Assembly: GCA_023423215.1 (NCBI GenBank)
Contig: JAFAFZ010000142.1
Span: forward strand, 1-5,211
Direction: 5' to 3'
Origin: Actinomycetes bacterium
Lineage (GTDB): Bacteria; Actinomycetota; Acidimicrobiia; Acidimicrobiales; Microtrichaceae
Length of the DNA: 5,211 nt
The notes under the pieces are model-generated. The model did no database searches, was not told where the DNA came from, and was given only the letters and a program-made list of their open reading frames with translations. Below, one piece after another: positions 5,046 to 5,211 of the stretch; the first letter of the stretch is position 1, and each line of letters begins with the position of its first letter. Both the position numbers and the translations under genes were made by a program.

Positions 5046-5211
5046 ACGACGCCGAGGTGCACGTCGTCGAGTCGGATGCCGACGACCTGGACCCGCTCGT
5101 CGAGCTCTGCGCCGCGGCCTTCCCGGACGAGGCGCTGACGGTCGACGACCTCGATGCCATCTGCTCGGCCTCCGGGTCGGTGGTGCTGGCCGATGCCGAG
5201 GGGTTCGGTGC
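5042..5211 (+). CDS. Probable GNAT-family acetyltransferase, N-terminal fragment (cut by the right edge)
   Basis: A GTG start at 5042 overlaps the mca TGA in the sequence GTGA, so the two genes are probably translationally coupled. The 56 visible codons begin MNDAEVHVVESDADDLDPL and continue L-V-E-L-C-A-A-A-F-P-D-E, then S-V-V-L-A-D. The order beta strand, D-D-L helix with A-F-P, second helix, then a hydrophobic strand is typical of the first 50 residues of GNAT N-acetyltransferases. The acetyl-CoA binding motif (Q/RxxGxG/A) would lie beyond the window, so the assignment rests on the N-terminus only. Being next to mca raises the possibility of a mycothiol-related acetyltransferase such as the two-domain MshD, but nothing in the visible part shows this; a generic GNAT is equally possible. 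Confidence 0.55.
   Translation, partial: MNDAEVHVVESDADDLDPLVELCAAAFPDEALTVDDLDAICSASGSVVLADAEGFG

Overview
This 5.2-kb window looks like ordinary chromosome from a high-GC, mycothiol-producing actinobacterium. The signs are strong G/C bias at third codon positions, a textbook Mca-type amidase, and coding starts that lack clear Shine-Dalgarno sequences but sit just downstream of -10-like hexamers (TAGCCT, TATCCT). The leaderless style would suit a lineage such as Acidimicrobiia, but that placement is an inference. There is no sign of phage, IS elements, CRISPR, tRNA or rRNA.

Layout, left to right. Bases 1-138 (minus strand) probably hold the N-terminal end of a divergent, unidentified gene. 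Four complete plus-strand genes follow: a TesB-type double-hotdog acyl-CoA thioesterase (170-1024); a soluble protein made of two PhoU-like + TrkA_C(RCK_C)-like units duplicated without gaps, resembling COG3273 (1096-2349); a multi-pass GT-C fold glycosyltransferase of the GT39/PMT_2 type (2454-3977); and a mycothiol S-conjugate amidase, Mca (4155-5045). The window ends inside a probable GNAT acetyltransferase (5042 onward) whose GTG start overlaps the mca stop by 4 nt.

The first three plus-strand genes and mca each appear to have their own promoter placed almost on the start codon, so they are probably separate transcription units that happen to be co-directional. Only mca and the GNAT gene look like an operon. 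The intergenic gaps (71, 104 and 177 bp) hold GC-rich hairpins without T tracts; the 177-bp gap also carries three imperfect 11-nt tandem repeats and an 8-bp perfect inverted repeat.

Functionally, the window mixes acyl-CoA hydrolysis, a likely ligand-sensing regulator of ion transport, envelope glycosylation and thiol-based detoxification. I do not see a coherent new multi-gene system. The points most worth checking are the leaderless promoter motif, the fully collinear internal duplication, and the translationally coupled mca-GNAT pair.
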